The notes under the pieces were generated by a model, which saw only the letters and a program-made list of their open reading frames with translations, was not told the origin of the DNA and searched no databases. From assembly GCF_014842925.1 (NCBI RefSeq), contig NZ_JACYXJ010000003.1, positions 1-64,000 on the forward strand: a stretch of DNA of 64,000 nucleotides, given 5' to 3'. Below are positions 36,271 through 45,544 of this stretch, piece by piece; position 1 is the stretch's first letter; the number at the start of each line of letters is the position of its first letter. The position numbers were made by a program, and so were the translations under genes. Source of the stretch: Roseibium polysiphoniae (GTDB taxonomy: Bacteria; Pseudomonadota; Alphaproteobacteria; Rhizobiales; Stappiaceae).

Positions 36271-36684
36271 ATGCTGCAATACATCGTTGCCTATGCCACA
36301 ACTGCGGTCGTTTTCCTGGCCATCGACTTTGTCTGGTTGTCTCAGATTGCCACGCGCTTCTATTTCGATCGGATCGGGCATCTGTTGATGGACAAGCCGA
36401 ATTTGGCAGCGGCAGGTGGCTTCTACATCATGTATGTGGTCGGCATCGTGATTTTCGCCGTCGCCCCGGCCTTAAGGGTCGAAAGTGTTCTCACCGCAAT
36501 TGGCTATGGCGCTCTTTTCGGCTTTTTCACATACGCGACCTACGACATGACCAACTACGCAACTCTGCGCGGGTGGCCTTTCCTGATTGTTTTCGTTGAC
36601 GTTGCCTGGGGCACGATCTTGTCAGCCACAGCGGCAGCTTTCGGTTTTCATCTGACGCGTATGATCATGCGCACGCTGGCATAG
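36271..36684 (+). CDS. DUF2177 membrane protein
   Basis: A 137-residue protein with four membrane helices: VAYATTAVVFLAIDFVWLS, AGGFYIMYVVGIVIFAVAP, IGYGALFGFFTYATYDMTNY and IVFVDVAWGTILSATAAAFG. The FxTYATYDMTNYATL stretch is the DUF2177 signature. Function unknown. The start is the ATG at 36271 with GGGAG before it. It follows ABC gene A by 92 bases. Confidence 0.92.
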   Translation: MLQYIVAYATTAVVFLAIDFVWLSQIATRFYFDRIGHLLMDKPNLAAAGGFYIMYVVGIVIFAVAPALRVESVLTAIGYGALFGFFTYATYDMTNYATLRGWPFLIVFVDVAWGTILSATAAAFGFHLTRMIMRTLA

Positions 36685-37066
36685 TCCCAGTTGGTCGGCG
36701 GCGCCTGGTCTGCCGGGGTGTGACGCGTTTGCAACGCCTCGTCCTCAGCAAGGCAATTCATGTGTGCTTGTGATTGCAATTTTGTCGCAGGCGTGTAGCT
36801 TGCGATCGTTGCTTTCGGCAGCATTGTTTCGAACCCAGTAGAAGGAGGGCGTTGATGAGTATCATGTGCGATATGTCTAGAATTTGCGCTCGTCCGACCG
36901 TGGTGCACCTGCCGCATCTGGCCTAAGCGTTCGAACTCAGTTTTCCTTTTAGATCACAATCCTGCGTAAAGCCCTTTGCTTGAAGCAAACCGCTGTCTTG
37001 CGGCTGCGTAACCGTCCGGTTGCGTCTCGTCAGGGTGTTCGAAAGTTCCTTTTCGGAGACGATGCT
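36685..37066. other. Leader region upstream of the small membrane protein and ABC gene B
   Basis: About 380 bases. It holds a short ORF with a very strong Shine-Dalgarno (36855-36926), followed by short inverted repeats: TTTGC-TTGAA-GCAAA (about 36975-36990) and CGTAACCG-TC-CGGTTGCG (about 37006-37023). The arrangement is that of a leader peptide with downstream hairpins, but no T-run terminator is visible. Confidence 0.45.
36855..36926 (+). CDS. Possible 23-residue leader peptide
   Basis: ATG at 36855 opens a frame reading MSIMCDMSRICARP, continuing TVVHLPHLA and TAA. The ribosome site AAGGAGGG is near-perfect and well spaced. Two Cys codons, three Met and two His are notable for such a short peptide. 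The next gene, a small membrane protein overlapping an ABC transporter, starts 140 bases on. Cysteine-containing upstream peptides are known to sense amino-acid or metal supply in other bacteria, but no such link is shown here. Confidence 0.45.
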   Translation: MSIMCDMSRICARPTVVHLPHLA

Positions 37067-37507
37067 ATGTCGGCCCGTTATCCCTTCGATCCGTTCGCAG
37101 TGCCGAACGGTCCTGATATTGAATTCCCTGTTGCTCGACAGCGCAGGTCCTTCGCGCAAGTCCTTTTGCGTGCACTTTTGGCAATTGGCGGCTTTATCGC
37201 TGCCAGTTTTGTTCTGTCCGTGGTCTTGTTTGTTCCAATTCTCATCGGCGAGATCATTGCGATCGATGCTGTCGTCGTCAGTGGCCATCAAACTGAGGTT
37301 CCGGACTTTATGGCAAAGCTTGGCGCCTTGTTCCTGGGAACGCTGGTGGTCGCTGTTGCCCTTCTTTCCATCATAGCAAGCGCAGCGCTTGCTGCCGGCA
37401 GGGAAGGGCGCTGGGAACATCCTGTCAGCGACGAGGTCAGGCGTGAGCAGGAAGCTGCAAGATACGAACAACTGAAACTGGAGGCGGGTCATGTTCGAGC
37501 GCTTTGA
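37067..37507 (+). CDS. Two-helix membrane protein of unknown function
   Basis: A 146-residue protein starting MSARYPFDPFAVPNGPDIEF with two long membrane helices (about 33-62, LRALLAIGGFIAASFVLSVV and onward; about 82-106, LGALFLGTLVVAVALLSIIA) and a charged C-terminal tail ([20 protein letters not shown]). The start is the ATG at 37067, eight bases after GGAG. Its end overlaps the start of ABC gene B by 17 bases, so the two are translated together and the protein may be an accessory subunit. Family not recognised. Confidence 0.8.
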   Translation: MSARYPFDPFAVPNGPDIEFPVARQRRSFAQVLLRALLAIGGFIAASFVLSVVLFVPILIGEIIAIDAVVVSGHQTEVPDFMAKLGALFLGTLVVAVALLSIIASAALAAGREGRWEHPVSDEVRREQEAARYEQLKLEAGHVRAL

Positions 37508-39329
37508 GCGGCTGATCGATCCCTTTAAGGAAATGCCGCTTGATGTGCCGCCAAAGGGCTTTGCCGCCTTTTGTTGGTACTACACCAAGCCTGTCTGGCC
37601 GATTTTGATCTGGGTGTCGGCCCTCGGCGCGATGATTGCCATTCTGGAAGTGACGATCTTCACCTTCCTGGGCGATCTGGTGAACTGGCTTTCAGAAGAA
37701 GACCGCAGTGACTTCCTGCTGAACAATTGGCCATCCCTTCTCGGGATGGCCGTTGTCCTGCTTGTGGTGTATCCGATCGTCGAATCGGCATGGCAACTGT
37801 TGTTCCATCAGGGTCTGATGGCGACCTACCCGATGTCCGTGCGCTGGCGCGTGCATCGGTATCTGCTGCGGCAGAGCATCTCTTTCTATCAGGATGACTT
37901 CGCCGGGCGGATTGCCAACAAACTGATGCAGACAGCCCTGGCTGTTCGAGAAGTCGTGACGCGAATCGCCGACATCCTTGTCTACGTGGTGGTCTATTTC
38001 ACCGCAGCGGTTTTTGTCGTGAGTTCGGCTAATCCCATTTTCGCGACGCCGTTCCTGGGCTGGTTGGTCGCCTATCTTGTCGTCTTGCGGTTCTTCATTC
38101 CCAAGCTGCGCGAGACGGCGAAAAACCAAGCCGATGCTAGGTCATTGATGACGGGGCATGTTGTCGACGCCTATACCAACATCGCGACGGTCAAGCTCTT
38201 CTCCCACGCGTCGCGGGAGGAGGACTACGCGCGCGGGTCGATGACGTCTTTCCTGGGAACCGTCTTCCGGCAAATGCGTCTCGTCACCATGCTGAACATA
38301 AGCCTGACGGCCATCAACATGCTGCTGCTGTTCTCGGTTGGCGGCCTGTCGATCGTGCTTTGGCAATATCGGGTGGTCTCGATTGGCGATGTGGCGATTG
38401 CGGTTGGACTGGTGCTGCGTCTTCAGGGGATGTCTCAGTGGATCTTGTGGGAAGTCTCTGGCCTGTTTGAAAACGTCGGAACGGTTCAGGATGGCATCGC
38501 GACGATCTCCCGTGAGCGAGACGTTACAGACCTTCCGGACGCTGTGGCGCTCGACGTGCCGCGTGGGGAGATCACTTTCGAGAAGGTCCGCTTCCACTAT
38601 GGCAAGAAGAGCGGCGTGATCGACGACCTCAACCTCTCACTCAAACCGGGCGAGAAGATCGGCCTGATCGGACGCTCGGGTGCGGGCAAGTCCACGATGG
38701 TGAACCTGCTGTTGCGGTTTTACGATCTGGAAGGCGGTCGCATCCTGGTCGATGGTCAGGACATCGCCAAGGTTCGCCAGGACGACATCCGTGAGAACAT
38801 CGGCGTGGTGAGCCAGGACACGTCTCTGTTGCACCGTTCGATCTTCGAGAACGTTTCCTATGGACGCCCGAATGTTGGCCAGGAGGAGGTCGAGACTGCG
38901 CTCAGGAAGGCGCACGCCTTCGATTTCGTCCAGGGCTTGTCGGATCCGTCGGGACGGCTTGGGCTTGAAGCCCACGTTGGCGAACGGGGTGTGAAGCTGT
39001 CGGGAGGTCAGAGGCAGCGTATTGCGATTGCCAGGGTTCTTCTGAAGAACGCTCCGATCCTGGTCCTGGATGAAGCGACGTCAGCACTTGATTCCGAAGT
39101 CGAAAGCGCAATTCAGGACAGTCTGTTCGACCTGATGGAAGGAAAGACAGTCATTGCAATCGCGCACCGTCTGTCAACGATTGCGGCCATGGACCGGTTG
39201 ATCGTCATGGACAAGGGCCGAATCATCGAGGAAGGCAGCCATGACGAGTTGCTCGCCAGAAACGGGCTTTATGCCCAACTCTGGGCACATCAGTCCGGCG
39301 GATTTCTGGATCCGGTGAAAATCGCATAG
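37491..39329 (+). CDS. ABC half-transporter B (fused membrane and ATPase domains)
   Basis: A 612-residue exporter half with the same plan as gene A: N-terminus [20 protein letters not shown] (compare RLFEKWIDPFKPG in A), six membrane helices, then Walker [11 protein letters not shown]-loop [10 protein letters not shown], signature [18 protein letters not shown], Walker [13 protein letters not shown] and AHRLST. The C-terminus [16 protein letters not shown] matches A. Both ATPase sites look active, unlike degenerate heterodimers. A strong GGAGGCGGG site precedes its ATG within the upstream gene. Confidence 0.92.
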   Translation: MFERFERLIDPFKEMPLDVPPKGFAAFCWYYTKPVWPILIWVSALGAMIAILEVTIFTFLGDLVNWLSEEDRSDFLLNNWPSLLGMAVVLLVVYPIVESAWQLLFHQGLMATYPMSVRWRVHRYLLRQSISFYQDDFAGRIANKLMQTALAVREVVTRIADILVYVVVYFTAAVFVVSSANPIFATPFLGWLVAYLVVLRFFIPKLRETAKNQADARSLMTGHVVDAYTNIATVKLFSHASREEDYARGSMTSFLGTVFRQMRLVTMLNISLTAINMLLLFSVGGLSIVLWQYRVVSIGDVAIAVGLVLRLQGMSQWILWEVSGLFENVGTVQDGIATISRERDVTDLPDAVALDVPRGEITFEKVRFHYGKKSGVIDDLNLSLKPGEKIGLIGRSGAGKSTMVNLLLRFYDLEGGRILVDGQDIAKVRQDDIRENIGVVSQDTSLLHRSIFENVSYGRPNVGQEEVETALRKAHAFDFVQGLSDPSGRLGLEAHVGERGVKLSGGQRQRIAIARVLLKNAPILVLDEATSALDSEVESAIQDSLFDLMEGKTVIAIAHRLSTIAAMDRLIVMDKGRIIEEGSHDELLARNGLYAQLWAHQSGGFLDPVKIA

Positions 39330-39645
39330 GTCAGACTACGCAAAAAGACGGGGTGCGGGGGGTTTTCCTCAAAGGCGGGTTGCATCCTCCCTTAAAAAAA
39401 GGGCAGAAAAAGGACGTGGCTCGCTTTTTCCCTGCGACATATACGTTTTGCCGCGTTTGCCGATCTGGACAAGCCGTCGGAACGGTGCAAAAAGACGAGC
39501 CGCTTGGACTGGTGCGGGATCTTGCCGCACCCAGTCGCCGTTGAGCCCCGCCTCGATCTGCCTATCCTTCTGTTCAAGCAGAAGGTTCGCAGACGCGATG
39601 CGGGCTTTTCGGCACAGGTTGAACAGGTTTCGAGAGGACGCGACC
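39330..39645. other. Leader/promoter region of petABC
   Basis: About 315 bases with no recognisable gene. A purine-rich stretch (AAAAAAAGGGCAGAAAAAGG) is at about 39394-39413. A strong hairpin ACTGGTGCGG/CCGCACCCAGT (one bulge) is at 39508-39535, about 110 bases before petA, without a T-run. The petABC promoter must lie here. Confidence 0.5.
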
Positions 39646-40206
39646 TTGGCACATTCGGATACGGCGGAACCTACTCGCCGCGATTTCCTCTATATAGCGA
39701 CCGGCGCCATGGGCGCGGTGGGCGCAGGCGCGCTGGCATGGCCGTTCATCGATCAGATGAACCCAGATGCCTCCGCTTTGGCTCTGGCCTCCATCGAGGT
39801 CGACGTTTCTGCCGTGGAAGAGGGGCAGTCGATCACAGTCAAGTGGCGCGGTAAGCCGGTTTTTATCCGCTACCGCACTGAGACCGAGATCAATGAGGCA
39901 ACCAGCGTACCGATCGGCGATTTGCCGGATCAGCTGGCGCGAAACTCAAACCTGCCTGACGGCGCTGAAGCGACCGACGCGAACCGGGCGGCTGAGGGCA
40001 TGGAACAGTGGCTGGTTCAGGTCGGCATCTGTACGCACCTCGGTTGTGTGCCGCTCGGCTCTTCTGGCGACTTCGGCGGATGGTTCTGCCCTTGCCACGG
40101 GTCGCACTATGATACCGCCGGCCGTATCCGCAAGGGACCGGCTCCCGAGAATTTGCTCATTCCGCCGTTTGAATTCGTGTCCGACACGACGATCAAGATC
40201 GGCTAA
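39646..40206 (+). CDS. petA: Ubiquinol-cytochrome c reductase Rieske iron-sulfur subunit
   Basis: The Rieske subunit of the cytochrome bc1 complex carries electrons from ubiquinol to cytochrome c1. The product has a Tat-type anchor ([20 protein letters not shown]) and both cluster loops, CTHLGC and CPCHGSHYD. The start is a TTG at 39646 after GAGAGGA, giving 186 residues, the usual size; the frame is open far upstream but that part resembles nothing. petB follows after 24 bases. Confidence 0.95.
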   Translation: MAHSDTAEPTRRDFLYIATGAMGAVGAGALAWPFIDQMNPDASALALASIEVDVSAVEEGQSITVKWRGKPVFIRYRTETEINEATSVPIGDLPDQLARNSNLPDGAEATDANRAAEGMEQWLVQVGICTHLGCVPLGSSGDFGGWFCPCHGSHYDTAGRIRKGPAPENLLIPPFEFVSDTTIKIG

Positions 40207-40230
40207 CGGCAGGAATTTGAGGAGACAGCC

Positions 40231-41496
40231 ATGGCTGGACATTCTAACTACGTACCGCAGAGCGCTGCCGCAAAATGGCTCGAAAGCCGCTTGCCGGTTA
40301 TTTCGCTCGTGCGTGGATCCTTTGTCGACTTTCCGACACCCAAGAACCTGAACTACTGGTGGACCTTCGGCGGGATCCTGGCCATCATGCTGATGGCTCA
40401 GATCATCACAGGCATCGTGCTGGTCATGCATTACACGCCAAGCACCGGCGCGGCCTTCGACAGCGTCGAGCACATCATGCGCGATGTGAACTTCGGCTGG
40501 ATGCTGCGTTACCTGCATACAAATGGCGCATCGATGTTCTTCATCGCCGTGTACATTCATATTTTCCGCGGTCTCTACTACGGATCATACAAGGCGCCGC
40601 GTGAGATCTCCTGGATCCTGGGTGTGATCATCTTCCTCATCATGATGGGCACCGCCTTCATGGGCTATGTTCTGCCCTGGGGTCAGATGTCTTTCTGGGG
40701 TGCAACGGTTATCACCAACCTGTTCTCGGCCATTCCGTTGGTCGGTGAAGCAATCCGCACCTGGCTGTGGGGTGGTTTCGCGGTCGACAATCCGACCCTG
40801 AACAGGTTCTTCTCCCTGCACTACCTGCTGCCGTTCATGATCCTGGGTGTTGTCATTCTGCACGTGTGGGCCTTCCACACCACGGGCAACAACAACCCGA
40901 CGGGTGTTCAGCCGAAGTCCAAGAAGGACACGCTGCCGTTCCATCCGTACTACACGATCAAGGATCTGTTCGCGATTGTCGTGTTCCTGATCTTCTTCTC
41001 CTGGTTCGCATTCTATGTGCCGAACTACATGGGGCATCCGGACAACTACATCGAGGCAAACCCGCTGGTCACTCCGGCGCATATCGTTCCCGAATGGTAC
41101 TTCCTGCCGTTCTACGCGATCCTGCGCGCGGTTCCGGACAAGCTTGGCGGCGTCTTGGCGATGTTTGGTGCTATTGCCATCCTCTTCGTCCTGCCCTGGC
41201 TGGATACGTCGAAGGTGCGCTCTGGATCCTATCGTCCGCTGTTCAAGCAGTTCTTCTGGATCTTCGCAGCCAACGCCGTTGCGCTGGGATATCTGGGTGC
41301 GATGCCGGCTGAGGGCGTCTACGTGATCCTTTCACAGATCTGTACGGTCTATTACTTCGCGCATTTCCTGCTCATCCTTCCGCTGCTTGGCTTTATGGAA
41401 AAGCCTCTGCCGCTGCCGGCTTCGATATCCGAAGCCGTTCTGAAGGGTGGCTCCGGATCACCGGCTGGTGCGGTTGCCGCACCGGACACCAAGTGA
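40231..41496 (+). CDS. petB: Ubiquinol-cytochrome c reductase cytochrome b subunit
   Basis: A 421-residue integral membrane protein carrying the two b haems and both quinone sites. The Qo-site signature PEWY is present ([19 protein letters not shown]), with the haem-ligand helices visible as [20 protein letters not shown] and [20 protein letters not shown]. The C-terminal tail is Ala/Pro-rich. GAGGAGAC precedes the ATG. Second gene of petABC. Confidence 0.97.
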   Translation: MAGHSNYVPQSAAAKWLESRLPVISLVRGSFVDFPTPKNLNYWWTFGGILAIMLMAQIITGIVLVMHYTPSTGAAFDSVEHIMRDVNFGWMLRYLHTNGASMFFIAVYIHIFRGLYYGSYKAPREISWILGVIIFLIMMGTAFMGYVLPWGQMSFWGATVITNLFSAIPLVGEAIRTWLWGGFAVDNPTLNRFFSLHYLLPFMILGVVILHVWAFHTTGNNNPTGVQPKSKKDTLPFHPYYTIKDLFAIVVFLIFFSWFAFYVPNYMGHPDNYIEANPLVTPAHIVPEWYFLPFYAILRAVPDKLGGVLAMFGAIAILFVLPWLDTSKVRSGSYRPLFKQFFWIFAANAVALGYLGAMPAEGVYVILSQICTVYYFAHFLLILPLLGFMEKPLPLPASISEAVLKGGSGSPAGAVAAPDTK

Positions 41497-41525
41497 ACGC
41501 GAACAGGATCGGGAGTTTTTCGAAA

Positions 41526-42365
41526 ATGAGCACCATGATCAAAATGGTTCGTGCATTGACTGCTGCAGCGGCGATCGCCGTTGCCGCACCGGCCTTCGCG
41601 GCCGGTGACGGTCCGCATATCGAACGTCAGCAATGGTCCTTTGCAGGCCCATTCGGAACGTTCGAACGCGGTCAGTTGCAGCGCGGTTTCAAGGTCTATC
41701 AGGAGGTTTGCGCCGCCTGTCACGGTCTTCGTCAGGTTGCCTTCCGCAACCTTGCCGAGGAGGGCGGTCCGTCCTTCTCAGAAGAGCAGGCCAAGGTGAT
41801 TGCGGCTGAGTACACGGTCGTCGATGGTCCTAACGACGAAGGCGACATGTACGACCGCCCGGCGATCCTGGCGGACAAGTTCCCGTCTCCGTTCCCGAAC
41901 GAGCAGGCTGCTCGCGCGTCGAATGGTGGCGCTTATCCGCCTGACTTCTCGCTGCTGGCCAAGGCGCGTGCAGCGCACCGGGGTTTCCCCTGGTTCGTAT
42001 TTGACGCCTTCACCCAGTATCAGGAACAGGGGCCGGATTATATCTACGCGCTCCTGACCGGGTACGAGGAAGACCCTGAAGGCGTGGAAGTGCCCGTGGG
42101 CCAGTACTACAACCACAGCTTCCTTGCAGGTCAGTTCATCGGCATGGCTCCGCCGCTTTCCGATGAACTCGTCGAGTACACCGATGATACGCCGATGACG
42201 ACCGAGCAGTATGCTCGTGACGTGTCCGCTTTCATGATGTGGGCCGCTGAGCCGCACCTTGAAGCGCGCAAGAAGATGGGCTTCCGGGTCATGATCTTCC
42301 TGATCGTCTTCGCTGGGCTGCTGTACTTCACCAAGAAGCATCTGTGGCGCAACGTCGAGCACTAG
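41526..42365 (+). CDS. petC: Ubiquinol-cytochrome c reductase cytochrome c1 subunit
   Basis: A 279-residue periplasmic c-type cytochrome anchored by a C-terminal helix (MIFLIVFAGLLYFTKKHLWR). A signal peptide ending in AAPAFA is followed by the haem site CAACH (VYQEVCAACHGLRQVAF); the Met ligand is probably in GQFIGMAPPL. The start is taken at 41526, since the in-frame ATG-less upstream extension overlaps petB. A strong terminator follows. Confidence 0.95.
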   Translation: MSTMIKMVRALTAAAAIAVAAPAFAAGDGPHIERQQWSFAGPFGTFERGQLQRGFKVYQEVCAACHGLRQVAFRNLAEEGGPSFSEEQAKVIAAEYTVVDGPNDEGDMYDRPAILADKFPSPFPNEQAARASNGGAYPPDFSLLAKARAAHRGFPWFVFDAFTQYQEQGPDYIYALLTGYEEDPEGVEVPVGQYYNHSFLAGQFIGMAPPLSDELVEYTDDTPMTTEQYARDVSAFMMWAAEPHLEARKKMGFRVMIFLIVFAGLLYFTKKHLWRNVEH

Positions 42366-42389
42366 GCTTGGCTGAATAAGTCTTGCAGA

Positions 42390-42420
42390 AAGGCCGCCGG
42401 GAAACCGGCGGCCTTTTTCG
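42390..42420 (+). terminator. Rho-independent terminator of petABC
   Basis: AGGCCGCCGG and CCGGCGGCCT form a 10-bp perfect stem around GAAA, followed by TTTTC. It lies 25 bases after the petC stop and ends the operon before mtnP. Confidence 0.9.
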
Positions 42421-42508
42421 TTTTAAGTGGTGCTCAGGACCGGAAACCGGTTTGACAGAGCGGACAAAAATGCGACTAATTCTCGCGATGATCGACAAGG
42501 GGGAATAG

Positions 42509-43384
42509 ATGGCGAAATCGGTGCTCGGTTTGGTCGGCGGCTCAGGGATCTATGACCTGCCCGGACTGGAAAACGCGGAATGGGTCGGCGTCGACAGCCC
42601 CTGGGGAGATCCCTCGGACAAGGTGCGCATCGGCTATATCGATGGTCTCAAGGTTGTCTTTCTGCCGCGTCATGGCCGAGGTCACATCTATGCGCCGTCC
42701 GACATCAACTACCGGGCCAACATCGATGTCCTGAAGCGCTGCGGCGTGACGGACCTCGTCTCCGTGTCGGCTTGCGGTTCCCTGAAAGAAGAGTTGGCTC
42801 CAGGCACCTTTGTGCTCGTCGATCAGTTCATCGACCGGACCTTTGCGCGCGCGAAGAGCTTCTTCGGTCAGGGTTGTGTTGCCCACGTGTCGATGGCCTA
42901 TCCCGTGAGCCCGAAACTGGTGGATTGCGTTGAAATGGCGGCCCGTGCCGAGGACCTGAGCTATCGGCGTGGCGGAACCTATCTGGCGATGGAAGGCCCT
43001 CAGTTTTCGTCCCTGGCGGAGAGCCATCTCTATCGGTCCTGGGGCTGCGACGTGATCGGCATGACCAACATGCCGGAAGCCAAACTCGCCCGCGAGGCCG
43101 AGATTTGCTACACGACGGTTGCCATGATCACTGACTATGACAGCTGGCACCCCGATCATGGCGAAGTCGATATTCAGGCCATCCTGAAGGTCCTGCATGA
43201 CAATGCCAGCAATGCGCAGCGACTTGTCGCGCGCATCGCAAGGGACCTGCCACGTGAGCACGAAGCCTGCCCGGTCGGATCGGACACGGCGTTGGAGTTT
43301 GCGATCATGACCGCGCCCGAAGCACGGGATCCGGAGCTTGTCTCCAAACTGGATGCCATTGCCGGCCGGGTCTTGAAGGGCTGA
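42509..43384 (+). CDS. mtnP: S-methyl-5'-thioadenosine phosphorylase
   Basis: MtnP splits methylthioadenosine, a polyamine and quorum-signal by-product, into adenine and methylthioribose-1-phosphate. The 291-residue protein has GLVGGSGIYDLPGLE (7-21), LPRHGRGHIYAPSDINYRAN, the MEGPQFSSLAES purine-site loop and EVDIQAILKVLHDN. It is followed by apt, which recovers the adenine, after a small divergent gene; the sugar product goes to MtnA at 15703. Confidence 0.95.
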   Translation: MAKSVLGLVGGSGIYDLPGLENAEWVGVDSPWGDPSDKVRIGYIDGLKVVFLPRHGRGHIYAPSDINYRANIDVLKRCGVTDLVSVSACGSLKEELAPGTFVLVDQFIDRTFARAKSFFGQGCVAHVSMAYPVSPKLVDCVEMAARAEDLSYRRGGTYLAMEGPQFSSLAESHLYRSWGCDVIGMTNMPEAKLAREAEICYTTVAMITDYDSWHPDHGEVDIQAILKVLHDNASNAQRLVARIARDLPREHEACPVGSDTALEFAIMTAPEARDPELVSKLDAIAGRVLKG

Positions 43385-43397
43385 TGCGGTCTTGCCG

Positions 43398-43598
43398 TCA
43401 GTAGGGGCGGCCGGAATGCATCCACATGAAGTTTCCGCTGCCGGTGAGACCACCTAGAGCCATCATCAGGACGGCTATGATCAGCGAGACGGCGATCATG
43501 GCCGGTATGGCTGCCAGCGCAAATTTTATCATGATCATCACGAGGCGGATGAACGGAATATTGATGTCGACGAGCACGATCTTGGTTGGTTGATCCAT
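43398..43598 (-). CDS. Small membrane protein of unknown function
   Basis: A 66-residue protein with a helix or helix pair covering about 15-50 (LVMIMIKFALAAIPAMIAVS, then LIIAVLMMALGG) and a short C-terminus. GGGAG stands seven bases before its ATG, which supports translation. It is transcribed against mtnP and apt. No family recognised. Confidence 0.7.
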   Translation of the reverse strand: MDQPTKIVLVDINIPFIRLVMIMIKFALAAIPAMIAVSLIIAVLMMALGGLTGSGNFMWMHSGRPY

Positions 43599-43695
43599 AT
43601 GGGTTCTCCCTCAAAGCTTGCTATAAGCGCACAGGTGATTGCGCGACCGACCCCCAGCGTGACAGACAGAAATCAGATCTGAAAGAGACCATCCT

Positions 43696-44244
43696 ATGAG
43701 CGACAAGAGTGTGCAGGACGAACTGAAGGATGCGATCCGGACCATTCCGGACTATCCCAAGGAAGGGATCATCTTTCGCGACATCACCACTCTTCTCGGC
43801 AACGCCCGTGCCTTTCGCCGTGCGGTCGACGCCCTAGTCCAGCCTTGGGCAGGCTCCAAGGTCGAACAGATTGCCGGCATTGAAGCACGTGGCTTCATTC
43901 TGGGCGGAGCTGTCGCGCATCAGCTCTCCGCAGGCTTTGTTCCAATCAGGAAGAAGGGCAAGTTGCCTCACGAAACGGTGGAGATTGCCTATTCGCTCGA
44001 ATATGGCCTCGATGTCATGGAAATGCACAAGGACGCCATCAAGCCGGGCGACAAGGTCATCGTTGTTGACGACCTGATCGCAACCGGCGGCACGGCAGAA
44101 GCCGCCTGCAAGCTGCTGCAATCCATGGGCGCAGATATCGTTGCCGCCTGCTTCATCGTTGATCTGCCCGATCTTGGCGGGCGGGCTAAGCTCGAGGCAC
44201 TGGATGTTCCTGTGCGGACGCTTGTCGACTTTCCCGGTCATTGA
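43696..44244 (+). CDS. apt: Adenine phosphoribosyltransferase
   Basis: Apt makes AMP from adenine and PRPP. The 182-residue protein has [20 protein letters not shown] (14-33) and the PRPP loop [20 protein letters not shown] (about 118-137). It lies near mtnP, so adenine from MTA cleavage is recycled. bluB begins three bases after its stop. Confidence 0.96.
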   Translation: MSDKSVQDELKDAIRTIPDYPKEGIIFRDITTLLGNARAFRRAVDALVQPWAGSKVEQIAGIEARGFILGGAVAHQLSAGFVPIRKKGKLPHETVEIAYSLEYGLDVMEMHKDAIKPGDKVIVVDDLIATGGTAEAACKLLQSMGADIVAACFIVDLPDLGGRAKLEALDVPVRTLVDFPGH

Positions 44245-44247
44245 CCG

Positions 44248-44904
44248 GTGACTGGCTTTTCGCCAGATCTGCCACCTGTCTTCGATGCGGCCTTTCAGGA
44301 GCGTTTCGAAGAACTGCTTGTGTGGCGGCGTGACGTCAGGCGTTTCCGGACGGAGCCGCTGCCCGAGGGGTTGATTGGCCACCTGTTGTCCCTTGCAGAT
44401 CACGCTCCTTCTGTTGGCAACAGCCAGCCTTGGCGGATCGTCTCGGTGGAAAGTGATGCGGCGCGCGGTCGCGTACTCGACAATTTCAAGGCTGAGAACG
44501 CAAGAGCGCTTGATTCCTACGCGGACGAACAGGCCGAGATCTACGCCAAGCTCAAGCTGGCGGGCCTGCAGGAAGCTCCGGTTCATCTGGCCGTCTTTTG
44601 TGAGGTCGAGCCGCAACAGGGGCATGGGCTTGGCCGCGCCACCATGCCGGAGACCCTTGTCTATTCGGTCGTCGGCATGATCCAGACCCTGTGGCTGGCC
44701 GCCCGAGCTCATGGCATCGGGCTTGGCTGGGTGTCGATCCTCGATCCGTCGCGGATCTGCGAGGACCTGGAGGTGCCGGCCAACTGGACATTTGTCGGAT
44801 ACCTCTGTCTTGGTTTTCCCGAAGAGGAGCACCTGGATCCGGAGCTTTCCAGGGCTGGCTGGCAAGACAGGACGACGCTGGAAGAGCGCCTGTTTCACCG
44901 CTAG
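44248..44904 (+). CDS. bluB: 5,6-dimethylbenzimidazole synthase BluB
   Basis: BluB uses oxygen to turn reduced FMN into the lower ligand of vitamin B12. The 218-residue flavin protein has the nitroreductase-like WRRDVRRFRTEPLPEGLIGH and the strongly conserved DHAPSVGNSQPWR (about 51-63), with GLGWVSILDP near the end. The start is a GTG three bases after the apt stop. No other cobalamin genes are in the window. Nitroreductases share the fold but lack the SVGNSQPWR form. Confidence 0.93.
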   Translation: MTGFSPDLPPVFDAAFQERFEELLVWRRDVRRFRTEPLPEGLIGHLLSLADHAPSVGNSQPWRIVSVESDAARGRVLDNFKAENARALDSYADEQAEIYAKLKLAGLQEAPVHLAVFCEVEPQQGHGLGRATMPETLVYSVVGMIQTLWLAARAHGIGLGWVSILDPSRICEDLEVPANWTFVGYLCLGFPEEEHLDPELSRAGWQDRTTLEERLFHR

Positions 44905-45064
44905 CTGCTTGTGATTGAGCAGGCTTGAGGCAGAGCCTTAATCAGGAAGCGGAAACCAGGTAGGTGACATTTGCGCTTTTGTAACGCCTGTCTGGCTGGC
45001 TATGCTCCGCCACTGTGCGTTGTGAAGTGTCGATTCTCTGGTTCGACTACAAAGGTGAACAGCT

Positions 45065-45544
45065 ATGAGCGTGGAAATCAGACCCATTGAGGATGAAGAC
45101 CATGATGCGGTCCGCAGGCTTCTGACCGATCGTTGGACGAGCCCTGACATCATGCTGGACGACCAGATGGTGGATGCCTCTAGACTGCCGGGATTCGTGG
45201 CAATTGCGGGCGAGGAGATGGCAGGGCTGGTGACTGTCATCAAGCGCGCGGAGGAATGGGAAATTCTGACGCTGGACTCCTTGAGCCGCTGGGCCGGCAC
45301 CGGCACTTTGCTGCTGGATGCTGTCGTCAAGGATGCGCGGGAGGCTGGCATCAAGCGGCTCACTGTCCGCACGTCCAACGACAATCTCGACGCTTTCCGG
45401 TTCTATCAGCGCCGTGGTTTTCGTCTGGAGCGGATTGTACAGGGCGTTATTGATCGGGAACGCGATCAAAAGCCCGAAATCCCGACCCGCGGCGACTACG
45501 GCATTCCGATCCATGACGAGGTGTTGTTTGCGCGGGCGCTCTAG
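45065..45544 (+). CDS. GNAT-family N-acetyltransferase
   Basis: A 159-residue acetyltransferase with WEILTLDSLSRWAGTGTLLL (the acetyl-CoA loop, Q/R-x-x-G-x-G/A form altered to SRWAGTG) and the C-terminal RTSNDNLDAFRFYQRRGFRL. AAGGTGA precedes the ATG. Its stop overlaps the end of the convergent MaoC gene by four bases. Substrate unknown. Confidence 0.88.
   Translation: MSVEIRPIEDEDHDAVRRLLTDRWTSPDIMLDDQMVDASRLPGFVAIAGEEMAGLVTVIKRAEEWEILTLDSLSRWAGTGTLLLDAVVKDAREAGIKRLTVRTSNDNLDAFRFYQRRGFRLERIVQGVIDRERDQKPEIPTRGDYGIPIHDEVLFARAL

Noticed and set aside
36685-37066. Riboswitch in the leader of the membrane/ABC genes
   Set aside because: Hairpins are short and match no riboswitch class I can recognise.
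43834-44898. 354-codon minus-strand open frame across apt and bluB
   Set aside because: Antisense to two recognised genes; no domain.
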